Shown: positions 28,248 to 36,144 of the stretch, piece by piece | How the letters are laid out: every line of letters begins with the position of its first letter | Position numbering within the stretch: position 1 is the stretch's first letter | NCBI RefSeq assembly: GCF_002939185.1 | Contig: NZ_POVL01000045.1 | Location: 1-41,576 of the forward strand | Direction of reading: 5' to 3' | Source of the DNA: Enterobacter sichuanensis | GTDB taxonomy: Bacteria > Pseudomonadota > Gammaproteobacteria > Enterobacterales > Enterobacteriaceae | Length of the DNA stretch: 41,576 nucleotides | Notes under the pieces: model-generated | Database searches by the model: none | What the model was told of the DNA's origin: nothing | The model's input: only the letters and a program-made list of their open reading frames with translations | Translations under genes and position numbers: made by a program

Positions 28248-28517
28248 TTAATACGCTGCAACGTCCAAACCCGATTGCGCCTGTAACGATTTCCAGCGCA
28301 AAGGGGTAAATGCAGCAGTGCTGATTATCTTAACGGCTTTATATTCGTCTTTATTAATCAGATATTTTGCATCCTGCACGGGATAAAGCCTATCGCCCGC
28401 AGTAACAGGTGCTGAAGAGGTGATGACCGCTACCAGCTTTAACTGCTCAGCACACAGAATAAGCGCGTAGCGCTGCACAGCCGCTAACTCTATAACATCT
28501 GTAACCCGCCACTCCAT
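28248..28517 (-). CDS. Unknown 89-aa protein downstream of TraF-like barrel
   Basis: I do not recognise this protein. From ATG 28517, which has AGGAG five to six bases upstream, it encodes 89 residues starting MEWRVTDVIELAAVQRYALI and containing two cysteines; a longer frame from 28604 overlaps the preceding gene and has no ribosome site. There is no signal peptide or long membrane segment. The alternating hydrophobic pattern (AEQLKLVAVITSSAPVTAGD) suggests a small beta-rich domain. It starts 31 nt after the TraF-like stop and very likely shares its transcript. Confidence 0.6.
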   Translation of the reverse strand: MEWRVTDVIELAAVQRYALILCAEQLKLVAVITSSAPVTAGDRLYPVQDAKYLINKDEYKAVKIISTAAFTPLRWKSLQAQSGLDVAAY

Positions 28518-28548
28518 AGCGTCTCCTGTCTCACAAACCCTGGATCTG

Positions 28549-29754
28549 TCAGAAGTAGAAGGTAAATTGCGCGACACCGCCAATCGTGCGGTCGCGTCCG
28601 GCAAGGGCGGTTAAGTCAAACTGCATGGCCTCACCGGCGGAAAACCCGACACCGCCCGTCACCACGCGGCGGTCATTGCCACGCATATCCAGACGATAGC
28701 CCGCCCGCAGCTGGACCCAGTCGGCAGTGCGCCATTCCGCGCCAAAGGCCGCGTACTGATTTTTGTCGATATACTGGAAATTGCTGACCGGCGTCAGGTC
28801 AATATCGGCCCCCAGCGTCACCGGTCCGGTTTGCCAGGCGGTACCGGCGGTGAGCTGTGGACGGATCACAAAGGCAGGCTGATAGCCGTTTACCTCTCGG
28901 GTTTTTATGCGGTTTTCAAACAGGTTTTGCGCGGAAAGCGCCACCATCCAGCCTGGGGTCGGCGAGGCAAAGAGACCGGCGTCGATGTTGGCGCTCATGG
29001 TCTGGTGCTGCCAGTTGCCATCGCGCAGATCGGAGCTGTCATAGTTGTTGATGGCAACGTTGTAGTTCCACGTTTCAATACGCTGGATCTTCGGCGTGAA
29101 CCCCACACCTGCAGGAATATCCCCCACGGTAAACGGATGGGCAATCGACACGCCGTATTCAGTGACCAGCGCCGCCATCCCTTCGGCGCGGGAGGTCAGG
29201 TTATCCAGATCTTCCTTCACCGGAATAATGGAGCCATTGGCAACGCCTTCGAGATACTCCAGGTCGCTCTGACTGACCAGCGCACGGGCATTGCCCTTCG
29301 CCCAGCTGTTAACGGATAGCGCGATGGGCAGTGAATCATCCGGCACCGCCAGCACCATCGCCAGCCCGACATTCGCGTAAGCATTTTCCCCGGAAAGACC
29401 AGCAACCATTTCGCCCAGTTTACCTGCGGCCTGCGCCTCATTGCCGGTACCCATGGCGCTTTCCAGCCTGTCCCAGGCCGATTTGACATCATCAAAACCA
29501 TCAATCAGGTTGGCCGGATCGCTGACCTGCGCGCCGAGGGACGGTGCGATCAAGCTGATTTTATCCTGCGAGCGCGAGGTCGCCAGCAGGGCCGGGTTGA
29601 CCAGTGGCGCCACACCAAAGTGTGCCGACGCCACGCCGGTGCCCCCCATGGCGGTGCTGCGGGCATCAAAACCGTTATAAGAAGCAGAGGCAAAAGGGAC
29701 TGTCGCGCTAAACCCTGCAATTAACAGGCTGCGCATAATAATATTCGTTTTCAT
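28549..29754 (-). CDS. TraF-like outer-membrane beta-barrel protein
   Basis: 401 residues from ATG 29754 (GGA nine bases upstream); a longer frame to 29859 lacks support. A signal peptide (about 1-24, ending FASA) is followed by YNGFDARSTAMGGTGVASAH, the start motif shared by OMPP1/FadL-like barrels and by the family often labelled conjugal transfer protein TraF. Amphipathic strands occupy the second half and the protein ends GGVAQFTFYF, with a terminal aromatic residue as in BAM substrates. A role as an outer-membrane channel or scaffold is likely; the substrate is unknown. There are no conjugation genes nearby, so the TraF label should not be read as function. Confidence 0.78.
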   Translation of the reverse strand: MKTNIIMRSLLIAGFSATVPFASASYNGFDARSTAMGGTGVASAHFGVAPLVNPALLATSRSQDKISLIAPSLGAQVSDPANLIDGFDDVKSAWDRLESAMGTGNEAQAAGKLGEMVAGLSGENAYANVGLAMVLAVPDDSLPIALSVNSWAKGNARALVSQSDLEYLEGVANGSIIPVKEDLDNLTSRAEGMAALVTEYGVSIAHPFTVGDIPAGVGFTPKIQRIETWNYNVAINNYDSSDLRDGNWQHQTMSANIDAGLFASPTPGWMVALSAQNLFENRIKTREVNGYQPAFVIRPQLTAGTAWQTGPVTLGADIDLTPVSNFQYIDKNQYAAFGAEWRTADWVQLRAGYRLDMRGNDRRVVTGGVGFSAGEAMQFDLTALAGRDRTIGGVAQFTFYF

Positions 29755-29971
29755 TTTATTTCCAGAGTCATATTGAGTGGCGCGTGATAGCGCACATTGC
29801 GTGTGGTATAAATTGCTCTTTATTATGCTATCAGGAAGTTCAATCTGTTTATCTGGCAATAACCTTAAAGACCTTTCTACTATTTACGACTTTAGTGAAC
29901 AGAATAAATTATTTATCCCTTCATCACCCGAAATGCTTACAATTGTCATCGCTTATTAACGTGATAAAGGA

Positions 29972-29999
29972 TTGCCTGTAAAAAACAGGCTGCCATAAT
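29972..29999 (+). promoter_or_regulatory. Promoter with embedded palindrome, upstream of chorismate mutase
   Basis: TTGCCT (29972-29977) and CATAAT (29994-29999) are 16 nt apart and fit a sigma-70 promoter. The palindrome GCCTGT-N5-ACAGGC (29974-29990) fills the spacer, a classic repressor-operator position. The gene starts 33 nt after the -10 element. No known regulator could be matched. Confidence 0.5.
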
Positions 30000-30032
30000 A
30001 GATTTCTCATTATTATTGCCGGGAGAATAACC

Positions 30033-30578
30033 GTGCGCTATTTCGCTGTCGTGGTTTCATCAATATTAATGTGTGGCTCTTCTCTGGCCACGTCCGTAAA
30101 CGCCGCAACCCTGCCTGAGCTGGCAGAGGCCTTAAATACACGGTTCGACGTGATGAAGGATGTGGCAGGCTATAAAGCGGCGAACCACCTTCCCGTTGAG
30201 GATCTCCCGCGAGAAAAAAATGTGCTCCTGAAGGCGCAGAGCGCTGCCCGTGACGCCATGCTGGATCCGCAGAGTATTGACGCGTTTGTCCAGACGCAGA
30301 TGGCCATCAGTAAAAATATCCAGTATCGCTACCTTGACCGCTGGCGTTTACAGCCAGAAAAAGCGTGGCAGCCCCGTCCATTGAAAGAAGTCAGAGCACA
30401 AATTCTGCAACTGGATAATACGATCCTGAATCTGATTAGCCGTCAAATCCTGACCGGTGGTGGGTTTGGTGAAGAGCAGGACCGTATGCTGGCCCGATTA
30501 CTGGACGATAAGCAGATCTCTGACCTGGAGAAGGCGCAACTGATTGACGCGCTCGGGAAGATTAAACGTCGTCAATAA
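30033..30578 (+). CDS. Secreted chorismate mutase, AroQ-gamma class
   Basis: 181 residues, GTG start with GGGAG upstream. The signal peptide (about 1-24, ending VNA) marks it as periplasmic or secreted. The mature part is the all-helical AroQ-gamma fold; R37, K48 and R60 have the same spacing as catalytic R49, K60 and R72 of the secreted mycobacterial enzyme, and S93/Q97 fall where T105/E109 are expected. A nearby R121 may be the fourth basic residue. The reaction is chorismate to prephenate outside the cytoplasm, where its role in enterobacteria is unclear. It is cotranscribed with the lipoprotein gene 29 nt downstream. Confidence 0.88.
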   Translation: MRYFAVVVSSILMCGSSLATSVNAATLPELAEALNTRFDVMKDVAGYKAANHLPVEDLPREKNVLLKAQSAARDAMLDPQSIDAFVQTQMAISKNIQYRYLDRWRLQPEKAWQPRPLKEVRAQILQLDNTILNLISRQILTGGGFGEEQDRMLARLLDDKQISDLEKAQLIDALGKIKRRQ

Positions 30579-30607
30579 CCCGTTTGAAGAGAATAAAGGA
30601 GCAACCA

Positions 30608-31099
30608 TTGATCCTGAAAAGAACCTCAGGCCTGTCCGTTTTTCCACTCCTGATGATAACGCTGGTTCTGTCAGCCTGTAGCGCGTCTGAACACAAGCCC
30701 GCGGCAAAAAATAGCGCCCTTTTCACCCCACAAAGTTCGCCACTGCCCTACAAAGTGACGCTTTCCGGAACACAGGATGGCCGTATGCTTTGTGAAAATT
30801 GCGGAAATAATGGCAAAAAAGTCTTGATCCGCAGTGGGGACAAACTCAGCCAGTATAATATGATGATCGATAGTCCCTATTTTGCCTTCCTGTGCAACAA
30901 CTCCGCAAATGCCTGCCGGACCGGTTCGTGGATTGCGATTAATAAAAACTCAGCCACTCCATATGTTAAAACACTCTCGCTTGGCGGCGGAGCGCTAATC
31001 AGCGATCTCCGACCCGCAAATGATGAGCATCACACCTGGCTGCAGGTGACGTATGTTAACGGAGAGCAAAACGTATTTGTTTTGGAAAATAGCCAATAA
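30608..31099 (+). CDS. Cysteine-containing lipoprotein of unknown function
   Basis: 163 residues from TTG 30608, which has AGGAG seven bases upstream; a TTG at 30584 would add eight residues but has no ribosome site. The signal peptide ends in the lipobox LSAC with the lipidated cysteine at 24. The mature protein has a CENC motif and two further cysteines, in FAFLCN and NACRTG, suggesting disulfides or metal binding. No family is recognised. The residue after the lipid cysteine is serine, so outer-membrane sorting by Lol is expected. It follows the secreted chorismate mutase in one operon. Confidence 0.72.
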   Translation: MILKRTSGLSVFPLLMITLVLSACSASEHKPAAKNSALFTPQSSPLPYKVTLSGTQDGRMLCENCGNNGKKVLIRSGDKLSQYNMMIDSPYFAFLCNNSANACRTGSWIAINKNSATPYVKTLSLGGGALISDLRPANDEHHTWLQVTYVNGEQNVFVLENSQ

Positions 31100-31179
31100 C
31101 CGTCGGCTACAGACTTTCCTCACCTGATGTTCTCATTGGGAGTTTTGTCACTGAAAGGAAACGGGATAAATGGTTGAAT

Positions 31180-31210
31180 AATGGCGGAGAGGCTGGCCTC
31201 TTCTGCCATT
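31180..31210. terminator. Possible terminator hairpin after the lipoprotein gene
   Basis: AATGGCGGAGAGG pairs with CCTCTTCTGCCATT with one bulge around a four-base loop. It lies 80 nt after the lipoprotein stop and 100 nt before mtfA. There is no T run, so termination is uncertain. Confidence 0.4.
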
Positions 31211-31310
31211 CCGACATCTCAACGTTTTGTAGTTGCCTTCATGCCGGTTTCTTTGGCATGTTAACCTGACCTTTCAATTTTGTTCACGTGACGAGTTTGC
31301 GAGCAAAGCG

Positions 31311-32108
31311 ATGATTAAGTGGCCCTGGAAATCAAATGATGCTGGTCAACATGCGGCGCTGCCGTGGGATGACGCGCTGGCGATCCCCGTGCTGGCCAGT
31401 CTCCAGCCGGATGAACAGTCAAAGCTGATTCAGCTGGCGGATCGCTTTTTGCAGCAAAAGCGGCTGGTCCCGCTGCAGGGGTTTGAGCTGGATGCCCATA
31501 AAAGTGCGCGCATCGCCCTGCTGTTCTGCCTGCCGGTGCTTGAACTCGGTATTGAGTGGCTGGACGGTTTCCACGAGGTGCTGATCTATCCTGCACCGTT
31601 CGTGGTGGATGACGAGTGGGAAGATGATATCGGGCTGGTGCATAACCAGCGCGTGGTACAGTCCGGGCAAAGCTGGCAGCAAGGGCCGATTATCCTCAAC
31701 TGGCTCGATATTCAGGACTCGTTCGACGCGTCCGGTTTTAATCTGATTATTCATGAGGTGGCGCATAAGCTGGATACCCGCAACGGCGATCGCGCCAGCG
31801 GTGTGCCACTGATCCCGCTTCGCGACGTCGCGGGGTGGGAGCACGATCTGCATGCGGCGATGGATAACATCCAGGACGAAATTGACCTGGTGGGGGAAAG
31901 CGCGGCCAGCATCGATGCCTATGCGGCGACCGATCCTGCCGAATGCTTTGCGGTGCTGTCAGAGTATTTCTTCAGCGCACCCGAGCTCTTCGCGCCGCGT
32001 TTCCCGGCGCTGTGGCAGCGTTTCTGCCACTTTTATCAGCAGGATCCGCTTAAGCGTCTGCGACAGCATGAGGAGTCTGGCGGCGCGTCTGCCCGCCAGG
32101 TCCACTAG
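31311..32108 (+). CDS. mtfA: Mlc-titrating zinc peptidase MtfA
   Basis: 265 residues from ATG 31311, the same length as E. coli MtfA (YeeI) and with the same opening MIKWPWK; a longer frame from 31233 is not supported. The zinc motif HEVAH (about 149-153) and a downstream glutamate in [14 protein letters not shown] are intact. MtfA binds the glucose repressor Mlc and so raises ptsG expression. It is a backbone gene, which in E. coli lies next to the tRNA gene asnT. It ends tail to tail with the shiF-like gene, their stop codons overlapping in CTAG (32105-32108). Confidence 0.97.
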   Translation: MIKWPWKSNDAGQHAALPWDDALAIPVLASLQPDEQSKLIQLADRFLQQKRLVPLQGFELDAHKSARIALLFCLPVLELGIEWLDGFHEVLIYPAPFVVDDEWEDDIGLVHNQRVVQSGQSWQQGPIILNWLDIQDSFDASGFNLIIHEVAHKLDTRNGDRASGVPLIPLRDVAGWEHDLHAAMDNIQDEIDLVGESAASIDAYAATDPAECFAVLSEYFFSAPELFAPRFPALWQRFCHFYQQDPLKRLRQHEESGGASARQVH

Positions 32109-33316
32109 CGCCTGCCGGCCGGGGTACGCTCAGCTGACCATACCCCTACACTCAGGGCCAAAAACAGCAGCGCCATTCCCCAGGCGGCCACGATTAACGA
32201 CGACTCACCGGATACGCGCGTTACCAGAGGGACCAGCAGCGCGCTGACGCCGTAGCCTAACGTATGGCTGGTGGCAATCACCCCCGCTCCTTTCCCTGTC
32301 GTCAACCTGTCGTTCAGCAGTAGCTGATAGCCGGGCGTCGCCATGGCCGCCCCCAGCGAGGTGATGACGATCCCCACGTAGAACAGCGCGACACCCGCGA
32401 TACACATCACCCCAAGGCCGACAACCATCAGCCCCGCCGCCAGGCACAGCAAGGTGACCGGGCTGAAATGCTGCGGGCGGACCACCAGAAACTGCGCCGC
32501 GAGTGTGGCCAGCGCGGCCAGGCTCAGCAGGACCGCGACATGATGGCTAATCTCCCGGGCGTTACCGTTCAGTAACGGGCTAAGATGCGGTGACAGGCCA
32601 AGCTGCATCAGACTCACCAGCGCCGCCAGCAGCAGCGCCAGCAGCAGGAACGGCAACATTGCTGCGGTTAGCCGGGTCGACTGGTGCGCCACCGGGGGCA
32701 GAGGCGGATCGGCGACTTCGCGCAGTACCAGCAGCAGAGCGATTAACGGCGCGATCGCCATCAGCCACAGCGGCGCCACCGGGTTAACGCTGAGCATCAT
32801 CGCCGCCAGCGGCGGGCCGAGCAGACGCCCGCAGCTGAGACCGGAGCTGATTGTCGCCAGCGCGGCCATTCTTTTCTCCAGCCCCGCACGCTGAATCGCC
32901 CACGTCTGGGCCGCAGGCACCAGCCCGGAGACCGTCAGGCCATACAGCGTTCGTGAGAGGACCAGCCCCGCCAGCCCCCACACGGTATCCAGCCTCCCGG
33001 CGGCCATCGCCCAGACCACCAGCGCCATGACGACAAAACTGGCCAGATAGCCGCTGAGTGCGGCCAGCATCACGCTTTTACAGCCGTGCCGCTCGCTCTG
33101 ACGTCCCCACCAGGGCGAAGCCGGTAAAAAGAGCATCGATCCGAACATCAACAGACCCGCCCAGACGGAGAGGGAGAGTCCGGTCAGAGTGACCAGCTGC
33201 GGCAGCATCACCAGCAAACCGTTTTGTCCGATCCCTAATAAACCTGCACACAATGCCAGGGGCCAGTTCGCTTTCGGGGTGAGATTGTCCGTCAGAGTGT
33301 CAGAAAGTGAGCGCAT
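32105..33316 (-). CDS. shiF: ShiF-like major facilitator transporter of the aerobactin locus
   Basis: 403 residues with about 12 hydrophobic segments in two halves. [14 protein letters not shown] (about 71-84) sits in the MFS loop between helices 2 and 3. It is divergent from iucA across a 138-bp promoter region, the position of shiF in aerobactin loci, where it is thought to help export the siderophore or take up a precursor. The assigned ATG 33316 has no clear ribosome site, so the exact start is uncertain. Gene name is given on context plus family; a search should confirm it over other MFS drug transporters. Confidence 0.8.
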   Translation of the reverse strand: MRSLSDTLTDNLTPKANWPLALCAGLLGIGQNGLLVMLPQLVTLTGLSLSVWAGLLMFGSMLFLPASPWWGRQSERHGCKSVMLAALSGYLASFVVMALVVWAMAAGRLDTVWGLAGLVLSRTLYGLTVSGLVPAAQTWAIQRAGLEKRMAALATISSGLSCGRLLGPPLAAMMLSVNPVAPLWLMAIAPLIALLLVLREVADPPLPPVAHQSTRLTAAMLPFLLLALLLAALVSLMQLGLSPHLSPLLNGNAREISHHVAVLLSLAALATLAAQFLVVRPQHFSPVTLLCLAAGLMVVGLGVMCIAGVALFYVGIVITSLGAAMATPGYQLLLNDRLTTGKGAGVIATSHTLGYGVSALLVPLVTRVSGESSLIVAAWGMALLFLALSVGVWSAERTPAGRR

Positions 33317-33388
33317 AGAATTGTGAACATAGTGTCAATAAATGTGTGGAAATCATGAACTTTATGAAAACAAATATTGCAAAAATAG

Positions 33389-33432
33389 TTGCGACTGTAA
33401 ACAGAATGAATATCATAACGAGAATTATTATC
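33389..33432 (+). promoter_or_regulatory. iucA promoter with Fur box
   Basis: TTGCGA (33389-33394), 16 nt, TATCAT (33411-33416) form a sigma-70 promoter. The 19 bases 33414-33432, CATAACGAGAATTATTATC, match the Fur consensus GATAATGATAATCATTATC at 15 of 19 positions and overlap the -10 element and start site. Iron-loaded Fur would therefore block the iuc operon. The site may also serve divergent shiF. Confidence 0.88.
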
Positions 33433-33454
33433 AGTCATGGAATGAGGTACACCT

Positions 33455-35197
33455 ATGCGTACTCTGCCCCGCTCTGCCGGTACAGACGTTGCGGCCCAGT
33501 GTTTTTTAAACGCCCTGTTGCGCGAAACGAAGGACTGGCGCTATCTCCCCGCGACCTGTGCGGATGCGTTATCGCAGATCCATATCCCGCTCTCGCCAAC
33601 CCAGGCCATTCGGGTTTCAGTACACTATTTTTCCCCAACCCAGCATCATCAGTACCGTTTCCCGGCAACGCTTATCCAGAGCGACAGCGACTATGGTGAC
33701 GCCGTCACTTTTCCTCAACTGGTTGATTTAATTCTTGAAAAACCCTCTGTAAAAGGCTCACTGGATGCCGATACGCTGGCGCGTTTTAAACAGCGCGTCC
33801 TCGAAAGCCATGCCCACACCTGGCAGGCGATCGACCTGCGTCACCGCTGGGCAACCCTGCGCGACACGCCGCTGACGTTCGCCGAGGCGGAACAGGCGCT
33901 GCTGGTGGGGCATGCGTTTCACCCGGCCCCGAAATCGCACGAGCCGTTTAACGAAGCCGAAGCGCGTCGCTATTTGCCCGATTTCGCCTCCCGCTTCCCG
34001 CTGCGCTGGTTTGCCGTTGAGAGCGAACTGATTGCCGGCGACAGCCTGAACGTCTCCCTGCGCGAACGCCTGCTGCGATTCGCCGCCCAGAGCGCGCCTG
34101 AGCTGCTCGGCCACTTCACCGACACCCGCTGGCTGCTGCCGATGCATCCGTGGCAGGCGGAGTATCTGCTGGAGCAGGCATGGTGCCAGCGGCTGGTGAC
34201 GAAGGGTGCTCTGCAGGATCTGGGCGAAGCGGGCGCGCAATGGCTGCCGACAAGCTCTTCCCGCTCGCTGTACAGCGAAACCAACAGCGACATGATTAAG
34301 TTTTCCCTCAGCGTGCGCCTGACCAACTCGGTGCGCACACTGTCGGTGAAAGAAGTTAAGCGCGGGATGCGCCTGGCGCGTCTGGCGAAGACGGCGCGCT
34401 GGCAGGAACTCCAGGCGCGCTACCCCACCATGCGCGTCATGCAGGAAGACGGCTGGGCGGGTCTGCGTGACGAAAGCGGCACCATTCAGGAAGAGAGCCT
34501 GATGGCCCTGCGTATCAACCTGCTGTTTGATACCCCGGATACGCAAACCAACGTGCTGGTGAGCCTGACGCAGGCCGCGCCGGACGGCGGTGATAGCCTG
34601 TTGGCCGCGGCGGTGCGCCGTCTCAGCCAGCGGCTGGATTTACCGCTAGCCCAGGCCGCGCGCTGCTGGCTGGACGCCTATTGCGACCGCGTGCTCCTCC
34701 CGCTGTTCAGCGCCGAGGCGGACTACGGGCTGGTGCTGCTGGCACACCAGCAAAATATCCTCGTTGAGATGCAGCAGGATTTCCCCGTCGGGCTTATCTA
34801 CCGTGACTGCCAGGGCAGCGCCTGGACCGAAGGGGCCGACGCGTGGCTGCAGGAGGCGGGCGAAAGCGAGGTGGAAAACCGCTTCGGCGAGAGCCAGCTG
34901 CTGCGCTACTTCCCCTATTACCTGCTGCTGAACTCCACACTCGCCGTCACCGCCGCCCTCGCCGCTGCCGGTTTCGACAGCGAAGAGAGCCTGATGACCC
35001 GGGTGCGTGACGCGCTGGCCGGACTGCGCCAGACCGCGAAGCAGACCCGCTGTCTTGACTACGTGCTCGACAGCCCGACCTGGAACTGCAAAGGCAACTT
35101 CTTCTGCTACCTGCACGATCGCAACGAAAACACCATTGCCGACCCGGCGGTGATCTATTTCGACTTTAGCAACCCGTTTTACAAGGAGAAAGCGTGA
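33455..35197 (+). CDS. iucA: Aerobactin synthase IucA (NIS synthetase)
   Basis: 580 residues. IucA joins the first N6-acetyl-N6-hydroxylysine to citrate. NIS motifs are intact: HAFHPAPKSHEP (about 151-162), LLPMHPWQAEYLL (about 226-238), SSRSLYSETNSDMIKFSLSV and LLAHQQNILVEM (about 428-439). GAGG lies seven bases before ATG. It begins the iucABCD operon under Fur control. Confidence 0.97.
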   Translation: MRTLPRSAGTDVAAQCFLNALLRETKDWRYLPATCADALSQIHIPLSPTQAIRVSVHYFSPTQHHQYRFPATLIQSDSDYGDAVTFPQLVDLILEKPSVKGSLDADTLARFKQRVLESHAHTWQAIDLRHRWATLRDTPLTFAEAEQALLVGHAFHPAPKSHEPFNEAEARRYLPDFASRFPLRWFAVESELIAGDSLNVSLRERLLRFAAQSAPELLGHFTDTRWLLPMHPWQAEYLLEQAWCQRLVTKGALQDLGEAGAQWLPTSSSRSLYSETNSDMIKFSLSVRLTNSVRTLSVKEVKRGMRLARLAKTARWQELQARYPTMRVMQEDGWAGLRDESGTIQEESLMALRINLLFDTPDTQTNVLVSLTQAAPDGGDSLLAAAVRRLSQRLDLPLAQAARCWLDAYCDRVLLPLFSAEADYGLVLLAHQQNILVEMQQDFPVGLIYRDCQGSAWTEGADAWLQEAGESEVENRFGESQLLRYFPYYLLLNSTLAVTAALAAAGFDSEESLMTRVRDALAGLRQTAKQTRCLDYVLDSPTWNCKGNFFCYLHDRNENTIADPAVIYFDFSNPFYKEKA

Positions 35198-36144
35198 TGG
35201 CTAACGCGAATATCGTCCATTCCGGCTACGGCTTTCGCTGCACCGCAACGGATAAGTCTCTTCCGCTGAGCCTGGGTCTCGACGGCAGCGCGGTGCTTGA
35301 GCGCCTGAACGACATCCCGGACGGCTGGCTGGTCGAGGCGCTGGATCAGCTGTTCGTCGCCGCGCCGGCGCTGACCGGCATCACGCTGCCGTGGGCGGTC
35401 TGGCAGGATGAACCCCAGGCGCAGGCGCTGTTTCGCCAGGCTCACGGGGATTATCTGGCCCGCGAGACCTTCTGGCAGCTGCCGCTGTGGCTTAAAGGCG
35501 AACGTCCGCAGGCCAGCGGTGGTATGCAGTTCGATGAGAGCCGTCAACTGTACTTCCCGCTGCGCCCTCACCGCCCGCAGGGCGAAGTTTACCGCCGTTA
35601 CGATCCACAGATTAAACACACCCTGAGCTTCCGCGTGGCCGACGTGGCGCTGGACGGCGAACGTTTTACCCAATGGATGAACAATCCACGCGTCAACGCC
35701 TTCTGGGAGATGGCCGGCCCGCAGGCCGAGCAGGAGAACTACCTGCGCCGTCAGCTCGACTCGACGTACTGCTATCCGGTTATCGGCTGCTTCGACGACC
35801 AGCCGTTTGGCTATTTTGAGCTCTACTGGGCACCGGAAGACCGCATCGGCCGCCACTATCGCTGGCAGCCGTTTGACCGCGGGCTGCATATGCTGGTCGG
35901 GGAAGAGAACTGGCGCGGCGCGCAGTATATCCGCAGCTGGCTGCGCGGCCTGAGCCACTACCTGTTTATGGATGAACCGCGCACCACGCGGATTGTCGCC
36001 GAGCCACGTTTCGACAACCAGCGCCTGTTCCGCCATCTGGCTACCGCCGGTTTCGACACCGTCAAAGAGTTCGATTTCCCGCACAAGCGTTCGCGCCTCA
36101 TCATGAGCGAGCGTCACCGCTTCTTCAGCGAGGTGGGCCTGTGA
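35197..36144 (+). CDS. iucB: N6-hydroxylysine acetyltransferase IucB
   Basis: 315 residues from ATG 35197, equal in length to E. coli IucB and starting MANANIVHSGYGFRC like it. It is a GNAT-fold enzyme that acetylates N6-hydroxylysine, the second step of aerobactin synthesis. GYFELYWAPEDRIGRHY (about 207-223) and RIVAEPRFDNQRLFRHL (about 267-283) are the conserved acetyl-CoA region. One base overlaps iucA; AAGGAG lies upstream. Confidence 0.97.
   Translation: MANANIVHSGYGFRCTATDKSLPLSLGLDGSAVLERLNDIPDGWLVEALDQLFVAAPALTGITLPWAVWQDEPQAQALFRQAHGDYLARETFWQLPLWLKGERPQASGGMQFDESRQLYFPLRPHRPQGEVYRRYDPQIKHTLSFRVADVALDGERFTQWMNNPRVNAFWEMAGPQAEQENYLRRQLDSTYCYPVIGCFDDQPFGYFELYWAPEDRIGRHYRWQPFDRGLHMLVGEENWRGAQYIRSWLRGLSHYLFMDEPRTTRIVAEPRFDNQRLFRHLATAGFDTVKEFDFPHKRSRLIMSERHRFFSEVGL

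Noticed and set aside
28549..29754. Evidence of a conjugation module from the TraF-like protein
   Set aside because: No relaxase, pilus or other transfer genes are near; the protein looks like a chromosomal outer-membrane barrel.
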